From NCBI GenBank assembly GCA_951640165.1, contig OX621241.1:14079001-14143000 (forward strand): 64,000 nt of DNA. The letters are read 5' to 3'. The notes below the pieces were generated by a model. The model ran no database searches, had not been told where the DNA came from, and saw nothing but the letters and a program-made list of their open reading frames with translations. Below are positions 11,890 to 21,979 of the stretch, piece after piece. Source of the stretch: Pseudoips prasinana (Eukaryota > Arthropoda > Insecta > Lepidoptera > Nolidae). Every line of letters starts with the position of its first letter. Position 1 is the first letter of the stretch. Both the position numbers and the translations under genes were made by a program.

Positions 11890-12060
11890 TCTAGTAAATA
11901 GGACTCTAAACTAAGGAAACTTATAGGAGGGCACCTCATTTGGTGTTCAAACCAAGTTACTGGTGATACGTAAGAGGATCGGTTTTTAGGGACGTTTTGT
12001 ACAACTGTCGATACATGTTAGGACGCGAAGGCGCCGAACGTCTGTATGATTTAATCTACT
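11890..12060 (-). repeat. Diverged family K LINE-tail relic
   Basis: Read on +, the order of blocks matches the young insertion at 19501-19888: AAACTAAG, then GAGGGCACC, then a TTCAAACC block, then GGTTTTTAGGGA and a GTACAACT block. Heavily diverged and without coding capacity. Confidence 0.5.
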
Positions 12061-12737
12061 TTATTGTCGAATATCTAACCAACGTTTAGTTATGTATCCT
12101 TTTCAGTATTAAGTAATAAAACCGAATAGCAGGTATTAACATTAGATAAAGTAGGAAAACCCGCGCTAGGTGTAACCCACCTAGCTTGTGCTGAGGTGGC
12201 GACCCTTTCGGCAGAACATGCAAGAATCGTAATTTTGTGCGTTTTTCTCAAATCTATGTATGTAATGTCTTGTAGAACTGTGTGTTATGTATTTGTACTC
12301 CTCATTTTCTTGTGTGTTGTGCGAATGTGTGGGAATTAAATGATTTTTCATTTCATTTTTCTTTCAAAAAATTTGTTTCATTTGATTCCTATGGAAAATT
12401 CCAAGATTATTCTATAAAACAAATCGAAACGAACCAAGTACCAAAACAGTACACAATAAAACGATGTATCCACTTTTACGACGTACGACGTACAAACAAT
12501 TGTTAACGGGATGACGTAGTCCCCAGGACGGTCCCGCTTAATCCCGGGACTGTGGTTTATGACCGCGGTCTAAGATACCGACTAGATTTTAGTATAATAT
12601 CGTTGGAGTTAGAATTTAATCTGGCAGGCCAAGGACTTGAGTGGACAGTAAATGTAACATTAAAATCATAATGATCTCGTTGGTCTGGCGGCAATTGTTT
12701 GCTAACGTCGTATTGGGTTCTTTCTGCTAAGAACATT
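12061..12737. other. No feature recognised
   Basis: No open frame with a domain. The 74-codon frame at 12282-12506 is low-complexity, Phe/Lys-rich and unsupported. Confidence 0.35.
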
Positions 12738-12965
12738 TCTCAATATCAGCCCGGACTTTGGGAGTTGACGGAGTTACATCCCCGTGCCTCGAGCACGTAA
12801 ATCTGTCGGTCCTGTATCTGAACATATTTCGGTCGGGTCAGCAAGCTATCCCAATGGACCATGAGAAATAAGGAAATAGAAAGTGCGCCTACGTTTCCGC
12901 ATACACTTTTGCAAAGTAATATGTCCCGCACTGAAGGCTAGTCTCCATTGAGATTAACCACGACC
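12738..12965 (+). repeat. SINE family D, body only
   Basis: It shares the body of the 8855 copy (ATCAGCCCGGACTTTGGGAG, a GGACCATGAGAAAT-like block, GGCTAGTCTCCATTGAGA) but lacks the tRNA-like head. Confidence 0.65.
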
Positions 12966-13741
12966 AAGAGTACATAATTATGATGCATTTATGGGTTCTG
13001 GGTTCTGTTGCCAGATTGTCTGAAATGCACATTATTAAAGTTAGGATTTTGATACCTAGAAAAAATATCTCTCCTAGCTAGTGTTAGACTCCAAGTATTT
13101 TTTTACATACGACTCCCGTTCCAAGGAAATATTTGTATTGGCCACTTATAAATTTTGATGCGAGAATTGAACACGATGGCGCCGCGCTCGTATCGAGGTT
13201 AGTACCTTAACCAATGCACCAGACGTGCAGTCAGAAATTGGCGGTGTTATATACCTACAAATTAGCATAGCAGGTTAAGCCGTCGGCCCAGCTGTATGGT
13301 CTTTCTCCGGTCGTATTGACTGTATGAGTGTTGAGTGACCGAGATTATATTATTATTATGTCTTTGCAAACACTTATACAGTATAATAGTTCCTCTCATA
13401 TGACTAGTCTAGGTCGAGACGCCATGCCACGACATTCGGCCAGATAGACAATAGACATTAACTAATATCTACGTTATTTAAATTGTATCATGGAAGTTGT
13501 TTATTTACGTATTTAATCCCTAAACATTACCATCCGCTAATTGTGAAGATCATCAGCGCTATAATTAGAAAACTGAGACGTAAACGCGATAAAACCTATA
13601 AATAATTAAATAATCTCTCACCCTTGGCACAGACTTGGAAGAATTAATATAATATTTGATGGAAAAATATAATATTAAAAACGGACATGGCACAAGTACT
13701 TGCGTAGGATTCACTGTAATTGCGGATCATAGGGGAGCATG
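12966..13741. other. No gene; possible SINE fragment
   Basis: Around 13165-13235 on the minus strand a tRNA-like segment is suggested by an inverted B-box-like stretch and AACCAATGCACCAGACGTGC, resembling SINE heads. The rest is AT-rich and unassigned. Confidence 0.3.
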
Positions 13742-13745
13742 AGCG

Positions 13746-14543
13746 TAATAACTTATTTCATATAACTACATAATATTTTCCATCTATATGTAGATATATG
13801 TATATTTAATATTAATTCATTATATACCTATCTGTTAGAATATTATGTATGGATTAATATTTTAAATGTATACAATGTTATTTAATAACAATGTATCTCC
13901 AATAACGATCTCTTATATTAGTTAATGTTTATGGGGAAATATTTAAAAGAAACCATATTTCATTGGATAGTATAATTTAATTAACCAATTCGTATATAAT
14001 ACATCGGCTGAAAAATAAAATATTAAAACAAGAATAGTTCAATATAATTAATTAATGCTAATTTTAATAATTTCACAGTAATACCAATATTAATAATTTA
14101 ACAGTAATAATATATAAAGTATACTCAGCTTTTAGGTGGCAACACAAACACGGAGCTCCGTTCGGTTCGACGGCCGACTAAGAAGTGTGTCGATTCGTCT
14201 GACCGGGGCCCTTTTATACTAGTGAACAAACAAGTCTGGCGGCCACGTTTTTTAAAAGAGGTTATAATCGTACTGCTACTTTTTGCTAATAATGTTGTTA
14301 AATCATAATTTATATTTTATATTTATTTAAACATGTAAATAGCTCTAAAATTAATCTTATTTTTATTTTAATTTAACCTTAAATCTACTTTATAAATAAC
14401 ACTGATATAAAATCGAATTAGATTTGTAACACAGTTTGTTAGCGACATAATTTCTTCAACAAATGAGACATAAACATATTTAAACGTACTATTTTTTTAT
14501 AATTGTTTTAGTATTTAGGCAAAATATTCTGAATAATCTATCA
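13746..14543 (-). repeat. 3' long terminal repeat (798 bp)
   Basis: Near-identical to 19048-20247 once that copy's 402-bp insertion and duplication are removed. On the minus strand it starts TGATAGATTATTC and ends AAGTTATTA, so the termini are not the canonical TG...CA pair. A TATAAAAG motif lies at 14211-14218 on the minus strand and should mark the U3/R region. Confidence 0.93.
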
Positions 14544-15069
14544 CGGCCAGACTGACCAGTACTTCGCTCTCGAAGTACCTTTTATATTAGTCTGTATGTC
14601 TTTTTATATAATATTCTCTTTTTTGTTTAGCACCTGCTGTATTAACCTTTAGTTAACCAGCAGTTTTGATCTTTGACCTTGGCATACAAGCACCTATCAC
14701 CCGCTGCAGTGTGAATTTCAGTGAAGTATCAGGGCAAAGATCGACCAGCGCGAGCGGTACATTTCTCTTTTTTTTTTTTTTTTTTTTCCATTCTCTTTTT
14801 TTTTGTGACTTCTAACCATGACATATCAACCCTATCACCCGCCGCAGTATGATATTCAGGTTAATATCTGGTTAAAAGCCGACCAGCGGTAAAACCATTA
14901 AATATGTCTATGTCTTACGCAAAACAAAATATATAACAAAGAGTTATCACAATCAACATAAATATCTGTATACAATATAAATACATCTCTATTGAATTAC
15001 TATCTTTCGTTTTTCAAGCAGAAATAACAATCAAAATATCTTATAATATTAATCTATCACGGATCAAAT
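14544..15069 (-). other. Retrotransposon 3' non-coding region with a diverged internal duplication
   Basis: This region lies between the pol stop and the 3' LTR. Two related segments, 14671-14760 and 14812-14895, share CCTATCACCCGC-GCAGT at the start and a GACCAGCG block at the end. They are separated by long T tracts (A-rich on the coding strand, about 14768-14803). No env or other ORF is present. The A-rich tracts are polypurine-like, but none abuts the 3' LTR, where a plus-strand primer would normally sit. Confidence 0.7.
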
Positions 15070-18000
15070 TTACAAAGATTCTTCAAAAGAGATGTTTTGT
15101 TCTAGCCATTCGCCTGGCCAAGCTCGTAATTTCTCTTTAGCTACTGTAATAGCCCTAATATTATTTTGACCCTGTAGTCTAAATCTATCATTTTCTAGCA
15201 CCTCTATTATTTCATAAGGACCTTTAAATTTAGGGGCAAGTTTGTCATGACGTCTATGATCTTGGCTAACGTAAACAGTATCTCCAGCAGAATATGTTTT
15301 ATTATTTCGTCTAGTATTGTCAAATCGGTCTTTAAATTTAGTAGCGCTTTCATCAAGTCTTTGTCGGGCTAAGTCACGGTCAGCATTTACATTAATTTGG
15401 GGTTGACTGGATACACTTGTCACGTCATCTAAGCGAGCTTGTATGGGAGGTATGTTTCCTTCTCTACCTATCAACAGTCTAACTGGCGAAAATCCCGTAG
15501 TTTTTTGAATGGTAGTATTAAGGGATTGCTGTACATTCCAAAGAGAGTTTGGCCATTCTGCAGTCTCTTTAATTGTTGTAGTTAGCATGTTTATAACTGT
15601 CGCTACATAACGTTCAACTTGACCATTACTGCGAGGAGTACCGGTAGATATCATATGATGACGAATTTGCAATTCTCTAAATAGTGACTGTACATTGTTT
15701 GAAGAAAAGTTTGTTCCTCTGTCTGTAATTATCAGGGAAGGGGTGCCAAATAACGTAATTGTCTCGCGTAAAACAAATACTAATTCCTGCCCTCCTAAAT
15801 TCTTAAGTGGTTTTAGAATACAAAACTTTGTAAAACCATCGACAACTAACAAAATGTGCTTATATCCTTCCTCGGACTGCCGAAATGGTCCGGTACAATC
15901 GATATGCAATGTATGAAAGGGAATAGTTTTCACTAAAGGGTGGAGTAAACCTTGTTTAGGTCCCGAATGACCTTTCCGAGATGTGCAAATCAAACAATGA
16001 GATATATATTTTTTTGTAAAAGCTGCAATGCTAGGAAACCAAAAATGTTCTTTGAGTTTATTAAGTGTTTTATCATAACCTACGTGACAATTCTCGTCAT
16101 GATAGAGTCGCAGCATACTCAACCTGTACCCCTTTGGAACAAATAATTTTGGTATATCGTCAAAGTCAGTTTTGTAATGTAATAAGTCGTTAATAATAAC
16201 ATACTGGTTAACATCAATGTCACCGATCCTAATTTTGTTTAATAAGTCTTGAGTTTCATGATCATTTTGTTGAGCAACTTTTAACCATGATGGTGGATCA
16301 GAATTTAAGTTTTCAATAATATTAACTGAAGGTTTTACAGTTACTGGGTTGCGACTTAAGTAATCAACATGTTGCACAAATGTTCCCTTTTTATACGAGA
16401 TTTGGAACTGAAAGTCTTGCATAAAGGTCCACCATCTAGCTACACGAGGGGACAAGTCCTTTTTTGTCATAGTAGATTTGATAGAATTGCAGTCTGTCAC
16501 TATAGTAAAATTTATACCCAATAAATACACTCTAAAATGTCTAAGGGCATTATAAATGGCTAATGTTTCTAAATCGTATGAACAATATTTGGATTCAGTA
16601 GGGGTAGTACGTTTGCTAAAATATGCTACCACTCTATTTTGATTATTTAGTTTTTGCAGTAATATAGCTCCGTACCCTATGGAACTAGCGTCTGTATGTA
16701 ATTCAGTCTGTAATTTTGGATCAAATACAGTTAAAAGAGGTTTTGATATTAAGTGTCTTATTACGTATTCTTTGGCTTTCTTTTGTTCCTCGCCCCATTC
16801 CCATTTTTGGTCTTTCTTTGTTAATTTGGTGATACTAGCAGTCTTTGTGGCGAATTCTGGTATAAACCTACGAAAATAACTGGCCAATCCCATAAATTGT
16901 CGTACCTCCCTGATAGATGTAGGAGTAGGAGAGTTGGTTAAAGCAATAACTTTACTTTGACTTGGTTTTATTCCTTCTTCAGAGACATTTCGACCCAAAT
17001 AATCTATTTCATTTACAAAAAATTTGCATTTTTTTAAATTTATAGTAAATCCAGCTACACTAAGAGCATCTAAAGTTAGTTCTAAGTATTGTAAACCTTC
17101 CGATTCAGTCTTAAAAGGAATCAACAGATCATCAATATACACTAATAGAAATTTTAAGTGCTGGACAGCTTTGCTGATGGCTTTTTGAAAAACAGATGGA
17201 CCATTACTAATACCAAATGGCATTTTTATAAACTCGTAATGATTATCTGGAGTAACGAAAGCAGTATATTTAATAGAGTCTTCAAAAACGGGAATTTGGT
17301 GAAATCCACTTTTCATATCTATGGAAATGTAATATTTAGAGTTACCCAATCTATCAAGTTGGTCCTCAATCAGAGGGAGAGGATATCTTTCCTTTTCTAT
17401 AATTTTATTAAGAGCTCTAAAATCGACGCACATTCGGTCAGTTCCGTCTTTTTTTTTCACAAGTAAAACAGGGCTAGCATAGGGGGAATCACTTTCTCGG
17501 ATTATATTTTTATTTAAAAGATCTTTACAAATTTCATTGACTTTTTCTCTCTCAACAGGTGCTAGTCTATAAGGTCTATAATTTACAACTTCGTCTCGTT
17601 TTAGACGTAGATGTAATGTACCAGTTTTCACAGTCCCAATGTTGTGTTCAGAAGGTAATACAGATGGAAATTTATCAAAGACTGTTTTTATTTTTGTCTG
17701 AAGGCCAGTATCTAAATGACTAATTAAATTATTCAGTAGTCCTAACTCATCAGTACTAGTCTCTGTATAGTTAACAACGTCAGTCAATAATGGAGTTACT
17801 CTACGAGTCACCCTACAACCCATGGAATCCACAATAACAGAAATATCGGAGTATTGCACAATATCACAACCTATCAAGCAATCATAATGGAATTCACTAT
17901 CTCTAGCTACGTTAAACTCTATTTCGATACAGATTTCATTAAATTTTACAGGTACAGTGATTTTACCAAAAATATGTAAGATACCATTCCCAATTCCGCT

Positions 18001-18309
18001 AAGTGTGGTGTAATGGGGATCCAGATTACAGTCTAGTCGTTTGGCTATAGAGTCTTTAATGATACTACATGTAGCACCAGTGTCAATAAGAGCGTCCAAA
18101 GTCACATCTTTAATGTCGATTTTTGTTAATTTGAGGTTATGAACTTTAGCAAAACAGTTTACATCATTTTTACGATCCGAAGAAACATACATTTTCAGCA
18201 TGACCCACCTTTTTACAGTATGTACATTGAACGGGATGATGAGTTGACGATGAAGTAGAAGCTTTGGGCTGATGGGTTTCACGATTTGGGTTATGAAAAC
18301 ACTGAGCAC
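15070..18309 (-). CDS. pol: Retrotransposon Pol polyprotein: protease, RT, RNase H, integrase
   Basis: An intact 1079-codon frame encodes the enzymes that copy the element RNA to DNA and insert it. Counting from the first Met, the protease motif DTGA is at residues 76-79. The reverse-transcriptase catalytic box YIDD is at 391-394, preceded by the SGFHQIP and KMPFG motifs. RNase H acidic residues are D540, E581, D606 and D649. The integrase zinc-binding set is H737, H742, C772 and C775, and its catalytic triad is D804, D863 and E899 with the canonical 35-residue D-E gap. The C-terminus carries a KFKGPYEI (GPY-type) segment and no evident chromodomain. The first Met is not expected to be the real start: pol overlaps gag by 140 bp in the +1 frame and is probably made by frameshifting between about 18310 and 18170. 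All catalytic residues are present. Confidence 0.96.
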   Translation of the reverse strand: MLSVFITQIVKPISPKLLLHRQLIIPFNVHTVKRWVMLKMYVSSDRKNDVNCFAKVHNLKLTKIDIKDVTLDALIDTGATCSIIKDSIAKRLDCNLDPHYTTLSGIGNGILHIFGKITVPVKFNEICIEIEFNVARDSEFHYDCLIGCDIVQYSDISVIVDSMGCRVTRRVTPLLTDVVNYTETSTDELGLLNNLISHLDTGLQTKIKTVFDKFPSVLPSEHNIGTVKTGTLHLRLKRDEVVNYRPYRLAPVEREKVNEICKDLLNKNIIRESDSPYASPVLLVKKKDGTDRMCVDFRALNKIIEKERYPLPLIEDQLDRLGNSKYYISIDMKSGFHQIPVFEDSIKYTAFVTPDNHYEFIKMPFGISNGPSVFQKAISKAVQHLKFLLVYIDDLLIPFKTESEGLQYLELTLDALSVAGFTINLKKCKFFVNEIDYLGRNVSEEGIKPSQSKVIALTNSPTPTSIREVRQFMGLASYFRRFIPEFATKTASITKLTKKDQKWEWGEEQKKAKEYVIRHLISKPLLTVFDPKLQTELHTDASSIGYGAILLQKLNNQNRVVAYFSKRTTPTESKYCSYDLETLAIYNALRHFRVYLLGINFTIVTDCNSIKSTMTKKDLSPRVARWWTFMQDFQFQISYKKGTFVQHVDYLSRNPVTVKPSVNIIENLNSDPPSWLKVAQQNDHETQDLLNKIRIGDIDVNQYVIINDLLHYKTDFDDIPKLFVPKGYRLSMLRLYHDENCHVGYDKTLNKLKEHFWFPSIAAFTKKYISHCLICTSRKGHSGPKQGLLHPLVKTIPFHTLHIDCTGPFRQSEEGYKHILLVVDGFTKFCILKPLKNLGGQELVFVLRETITLFGTPSLIITDRGTNFSSNNVQSLFRELQIRHHMISTGTPRSNGQVERYVATVINMLTTTIKETAEWPNSLWNVQQSLNTTIQKTTGFSPVRLLIGREGNIPPIQARLDDVTSVSSQPQINVNADRDLARQRLDESATKFKDRFDNTRRNNKTYSAGDTVYVSQDHRRHDKLAPKFKGPYEIIEVLENDRFRLQGQNNIRAITVAKEKLRAWPGEWLEQNISFEESL

Positions 18310-19018
18310 GAGTGTGCCCCAGTTTATTACACAGAAAACAACGTTTATCTTCTATTCTAGATCGTTTATGACTACTAGCAGTGGATAAGGATTCAGTTTT
18401 GTGATCTAATGGTCGCTTTTTAGGAACTTTGGCATATGTTGTAAATAACGAGATTAATTCGGCGGTGGTTTTAACACGACTGTTGTGTGCTGCCATTTTA
18501 ACCGTCATATCATGTATGCCCCCACAGATAAGTTCTACTAATTGTAATTCGGTAAACGCTATTTTAGTTTGCTTAAATAATCTTAGTTTTTCCCTGGCGT
18601 ATTCACAGTACGAGTCTGTGGTGTCGGAGGTCAATAATACTGCTTTAGATAGTTTTTCAGAAAGGTTACGTTTTTCTGGGTATAAGTCAGTCAAAGTCGT
18701 TTTAAAAACATTCCATGTTCTACCCTCCTCAGGATCCCAAGTCTCGTACCACAATAAAGCAGAACCTTTTAAGGCCTTACCTGCCTTAGCAACCGTTGTT
18801 ATATCACTCCATCCCATGTCCTCAGCAATAGAGCTGATGGAGCGACACCAGCTATCAGCTCCATTTTCGTTTTTCTCTGGATCAAAAGGCGGCAGGATGA
18901 CATCGTCGCCTCGACGCTTATCCGTTAAGGCAGCTTGAATTGTCTTCAGTAGGCTTTCAAGAACCGTAGGATCCATTATGAAACCACGCTCACAAATATC
19001 TGGAAACATATAACACAT
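18170..19018 (-). CDS. gag: Retrotransposon Gag with two CCHC zinc knuckles
   Basis: The 282-codon frame encodes the structural protein of the intracellular particle. Its C-terminal nucleocapsid part has two C-x2-C-x4-H-x4-C knuckles, at C227/C230/H235/C240 and C265/C268/H273/C278, which bind the element RNA. Basic stretches (about 198-225) precede them. The first ATG (19018) lies only about 12 nt from the end of the candidate primer site. The internal Met at 18976 (start MDPTVLES) reads more like a gypsy Gag N-terminus and may be the used start. Gag stops at 18170, just after the second knuckle, inside the overlap with pol. Confidence 0.94.
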   Translation of the reverse strand: MCYMFPDICERGFIMDPTVLESLLKTIQAALTDKRRGDDVILPPFDPEKNENGADSWCRSISSIAEDMGWSDITTVAKAGKALKGSALLWYETWDPEEGRTWNVFKTTLTDLYPEKRNLSEKLSKAVLLTSDTTDSYCEYAREKLRLFKQTKIAFTELQLVELICGGIHDMTVKMAAHNSRVKTTAELISLFTTYAKVPKKRPLDHKTESLSTASSHKRSRIEDKRCFLCNKLGHTRAQCFHNPNRETHQPKASTSSSTHHPVQCTYCKKVGHAENVCFFGS

Positions 19019-19029
19019 TAGTCTTTTTG

Positions 19030-19047
19030 TTCGAATCCCACTTCTGA
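19030..19047 (-). other. Candidate primer binding site
   Basis: Directly inside the 5' LTR the minus strand reads TCAGAAGTGGGATTCGAA. This is the complement of a tRNA T-arm and 3' acceptor strand (GTTCGAATCCC then ACTTCTGA). The acceptor sequence looks like that of an insect leucine tRNA, from memory and unverified. The expected TGG complement of the terminal CCA is absent, so pairing would stop a few nucleotides short of the tRNA end. Confidence 0.55.
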
Positions 19048-19498
19048 TAATAACTTATTTCATATAACTACATAATATTTTCCATCTATATGTAGATATA
19101 TGTATATTTAATATTAATTCATTATATACCTATCTGTTAGAATATTATGTATGGATTAATATTTTAAATGTATACAATGTTATTTAATAACAATGTATCT
19201 CCAATAACGATCTCTTATATTAGTTAATGTTTATGGGGAAATATTTAAAAGAAACCATATTTCATTGGATAGTATAATTTAATTAACCAATTCGTACATA
19301 ATACATCGGCTGAAAAATAAAATATTAAAACAAGAATAGTTCAATATAATTAATTAATGCTAATTTTAATAATTTCACAGTAATACCAATATTAATAATT
19401 TAACAGTAATAATATATAAAGTATACTCAGCTTTTAGGTGGCAACACAAACACGGAGCTCCGTTCGGTTCGACGGCCGACTAAGAAGTGTGTCGATTC

Positions 19499-19500
<2 letters not shown>

Positions 19501-19532
<32 letters not shown>

Positions 19533-19888
19533 GACGTGTGCAGTTAGCCTTACGGCTTTTACTGCTTCACCGGGCAGTAGGGGTGAGCGTGGGCTCTAAC
19601 CGGCCTAGCAAATAAAACTACAAACTAAGTACCCGCGCCGGAGGGCACCCCCTGTGGGGTTCGAACCTCGGCTCTGGGCGGATACTGACGGGGAGAGGGT
19701 GAGAGATCATGGTTTTTAGGGAGTTTAGTGCAACTTTCGCTCTACGTTAATGACATGACGCGGCCCCCCGTCCGCGTTGAGGGGGGCTTTTTATCGGTAC
19801 GATATGCAAACTAAGGGTCATGGAGGACGCTGGTGGTCGCGACGCGTTCGCGGTCGTACTCGCATCCGGCGAGTACGAAATATCGGTT
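19501..19888 (-). mobile_element. Poly(A)-tailed non-LTR element, family K, inserted in the 5' LTR
   Basis: The insert is bounded by a perfect 14-bp duplication GTGTGTCGATTCGT (19487-19500 and 19889-19902). It ends in 27 Ts on +, so the element is on the minus strand with a poly(A) tail. It has no full ORF. The block GGGGTTCGAACCTCGGCTCT resembles a Pol III B box, so it could be a SINE; it could equally be the 5'-truncated 3' end of a LINE. Relics of the same family lie at 11890-12060, 43290-43510 and 58470-58660. It is absent from the 3' LTR, so it arrived after the gypsy insertion. Confidence 0.9.
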
Positions 19889-19914
19889 GTGTGTCGATTC
19901 GTCTGACCGGGGCC

Positions 19915-19922
19915 CTTTTATA
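19915..19922 (-). promoter_or_regulatory. TATA box of the retrotransposon 5' LTR
   Basis: TATAAAAG on the minus strand, present at the same place in both LTRs. A start site about 25-30 nt downstream would fall at about 19890, at the edge of the family K insertion. Confidence 0.5.
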
Positions 19923-20251
19923 CTAGTGAACAAACAAGTCTGGCGGCCACGTTTTTTAAAAGAGGTTATAATCGTACTGCTACTTTTTGCTAATAATGTT
20001 GTTAAATCATAATTTATATTTTATATTTATTTAAACATGTAAATAGCTCTAAAATTAATCTTATTTTTATTTTAATTTAACCTTAAATCTACTTTATAAA
20101 TAACACTGATATAAAATCGAATTAGATTTGTAACACAGTTTGTTAGCGACATAATTTCTTCAACAAATGAGACATAAACATATTTAAACGTACTATTTTT
20201 TTATAATTGTTTTAGTATTTAGGCAAAATATTCTGAATAATCTATCAAGCG

Positions 20252-21072
20252 CATTGGTACAACTTTAAGGTAAAATAATATAATTGTCAGTTATTACTTT
20301 CATAATGAACACTCAAAAATATTTGAAAATATCTTACTAGTAGATTTTATGATTGGAGACTGTTCAAGCAGTTTTGGGACATCTGATAGCAATGTCAGTG
20401 CTGAACACTCTTAAATCTTTATTAAATATTTTATACAAGGTAGAATACAGTGTATATACTTTATTGCACTATACAACGGTATAGAACAACACAAGCTGTA
20501 AAAACGTCGATATTTTAACTTACCATGAGATTATCTTTTCTGGCGTAAATATTACTTGTAATACCTTTCATAACTTACATTATGCGTGCTTGTATTATTA
20601 TTTATTATCTACATAATACACAGTCAAAATAAACACTCACTAAGTATCTCTTTCAAAAGGCTCTAAATAAATAATAGTAGGTACATATTGTAATCCAAAG
20701 TAGAATGTCGGTCCGTACCTCTACTACAATTAGCCTCCAGCTCCCCTACCTACCTAACATAGCACATCTATACCCATTCATCAAAATTATTTCTTGTTTA
20801 TTTTCTCTCATAGGTATGCCTGATGGCTAATGACGTCAACGCGTAATGTTGAGATGGGATTTACTCTCGAAAACTTTCTTCAAAATTTAAAAGAAAGCCG
20901 TATAGCTTTGGTTAAAGTAAGTTAACTTCACTACCATTGCAACTTTGATTGCTAAATTGAGTCAAAGTAAATAATTCTAAATGGTACAACTCTTCTTTTT
21001 TAACGACAACAAAAGAATGAGGTTATCAATTCGACTGTTAATTATTTTGTATGTATATAATATATGTATTAC
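20252..21072. other. No feature recognised
   Basis: AT-rich flank of the retrotransposon; no open frame and no matched repeat. Confidence 0.4.
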
Positions 21073-21420
21073 TAGCTATGCCCCTCGGTTTCACCCACGT
21101 TAAAGTAGTTTTCTAATCTATACTCACAAACTTATTCGCATTTATAATATAAGAAGGATGTATACCTCTAGCGGTTTTGGCAGTGCACGCCGGAATAGGT
21201 CGCAGATGGTAGATTTTTTCCTACTGACTTGATACTTATCGTCATATTTTGGACAACTCACATAATATCTTTATAAATTGTAGCCTTTGTGTTATTCTGA
21301 TGTATAAGCTATATTATTGTAAAGTATCATTAAAATCTATTCAGTAGTTTTTACGTGAAAGAACAACAAACATCCATTCATCCATCCATACTTACAAACT
21401 TTATAATATTAGTAAGATTA
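21073..21420 (+). repeat. Interspersed repeat family M, full-length
   Basis: It starts CTAGCTATGCCCCTCGGTTT and ends TTCAGTAGTTTTTACGTGAA, then CATCCATCCATACTT-like repeats, then TTTATAATATTAGTAAGATT. The same head occurs at 8199 and, reversed, at about 30105; the same end occurs near 44450-44570. Non-coding, about 350 bp. Confidence 0.65.
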
Positions 21421-21979
21421 CGCGATTTCTCCGATGTTTGTCTACCGATTATGGTAATTATTTTTTAATGGACAGTACATGCTTTCCGAATCTCGGTTAA
21501 ATGATCGATTGTAAAAAAGAAAACTTGCAGTCAGTAAACATACAGTTTATCAAAACAGTAATAAAAATATTTCACCCAAATTATTTTAAAAATCAATTTC
21601 CCAAACTCACGTTTGCAAGTATAGTATTAGTATGATTTTGGCGCTTTCTAGTCGTCTTCAAATCCCTTTGTAGGAAACAAAGTCGTTTGTTTTATCTAGC
21701 AATGGCATCAACGATTGTAACGACCATGAGAAATTGTATTTCGGCCATTTCGTCCATACGATTGTACAACACAATACAACGTCTTGAATAGCTAGCTTGA
21801 TATATAAGATAAGATTTTTGGGAAATTCCTATGGAATTAATACGATGGATAGCGTGCCGTATTGTTTATGCCGTACAAATACAGTTAGTAAAAGACAGCC
21901 TTACGAATGTATAAGAACTGGTAAGAATATGAAATTCAATAGATTTAAAATAGTCGAATGCTAAGTTCGAATGAGTCTA
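21421..21979. other. No feature recognised
   Basis: AT-rich, no open frame. Confidence 0.4.

Larger units (their letters stand above)
19048..20247 (-). repeat. 5' long terminal repeat, interrupted by a 388-bp insertion
   Basis: It matches the 798-bp 3' LTR over 19048-19500 and 19903-20247. The only substitution is at 19297. It carries the promoter that would drive the element: TATAAAAG on the minus strand at 19915-19922. Confidence 0.93.
13742..20251 (-). mobile_element. Complete young Ty3/gypsy LTR retrotransposon, antisense to EcR
   Basis: The element proper is 13746-20247. It is flanked by a 4-bp direct repeat AGCG (13742-13745 and 20248-20251), a target-site duplication. In transcriptional order on the minus strand it has the 5' LTR (20247-19048), a candidate primer binding site, gag, pol with protease, RT, RNase H and integrase, about 525 bp of non-coding sequence, and the 3' LTR (14543-13746). 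There is no env-like frame. The LTRs are identical except at 13995 (T) versus 19297 (C), apart from a secondary insertion in the 5' LTR. Both large frames are intact. RT wording (YTAFVTP, KMPFG) and a leucine-tRNA-like primer site suggest the mdg3/micropia lineage; that assignment is tentative. Confidence 0.95.

Noticed and set aside
14544..15069. An env-like third ORF in the gypsy element
   Set aside because: No open frame of useful length between pol and the 3' LTR, so it is a retrotransposon without envelope gene.
17158..17466. 102-codon + strand frame
   Set aside because: Antisense shadow of the reverse transcriptase domain of pol.
18429..18938. 169-codon + strand frame
   Set aside because: Antisense shadow of gag; no domain of its own.
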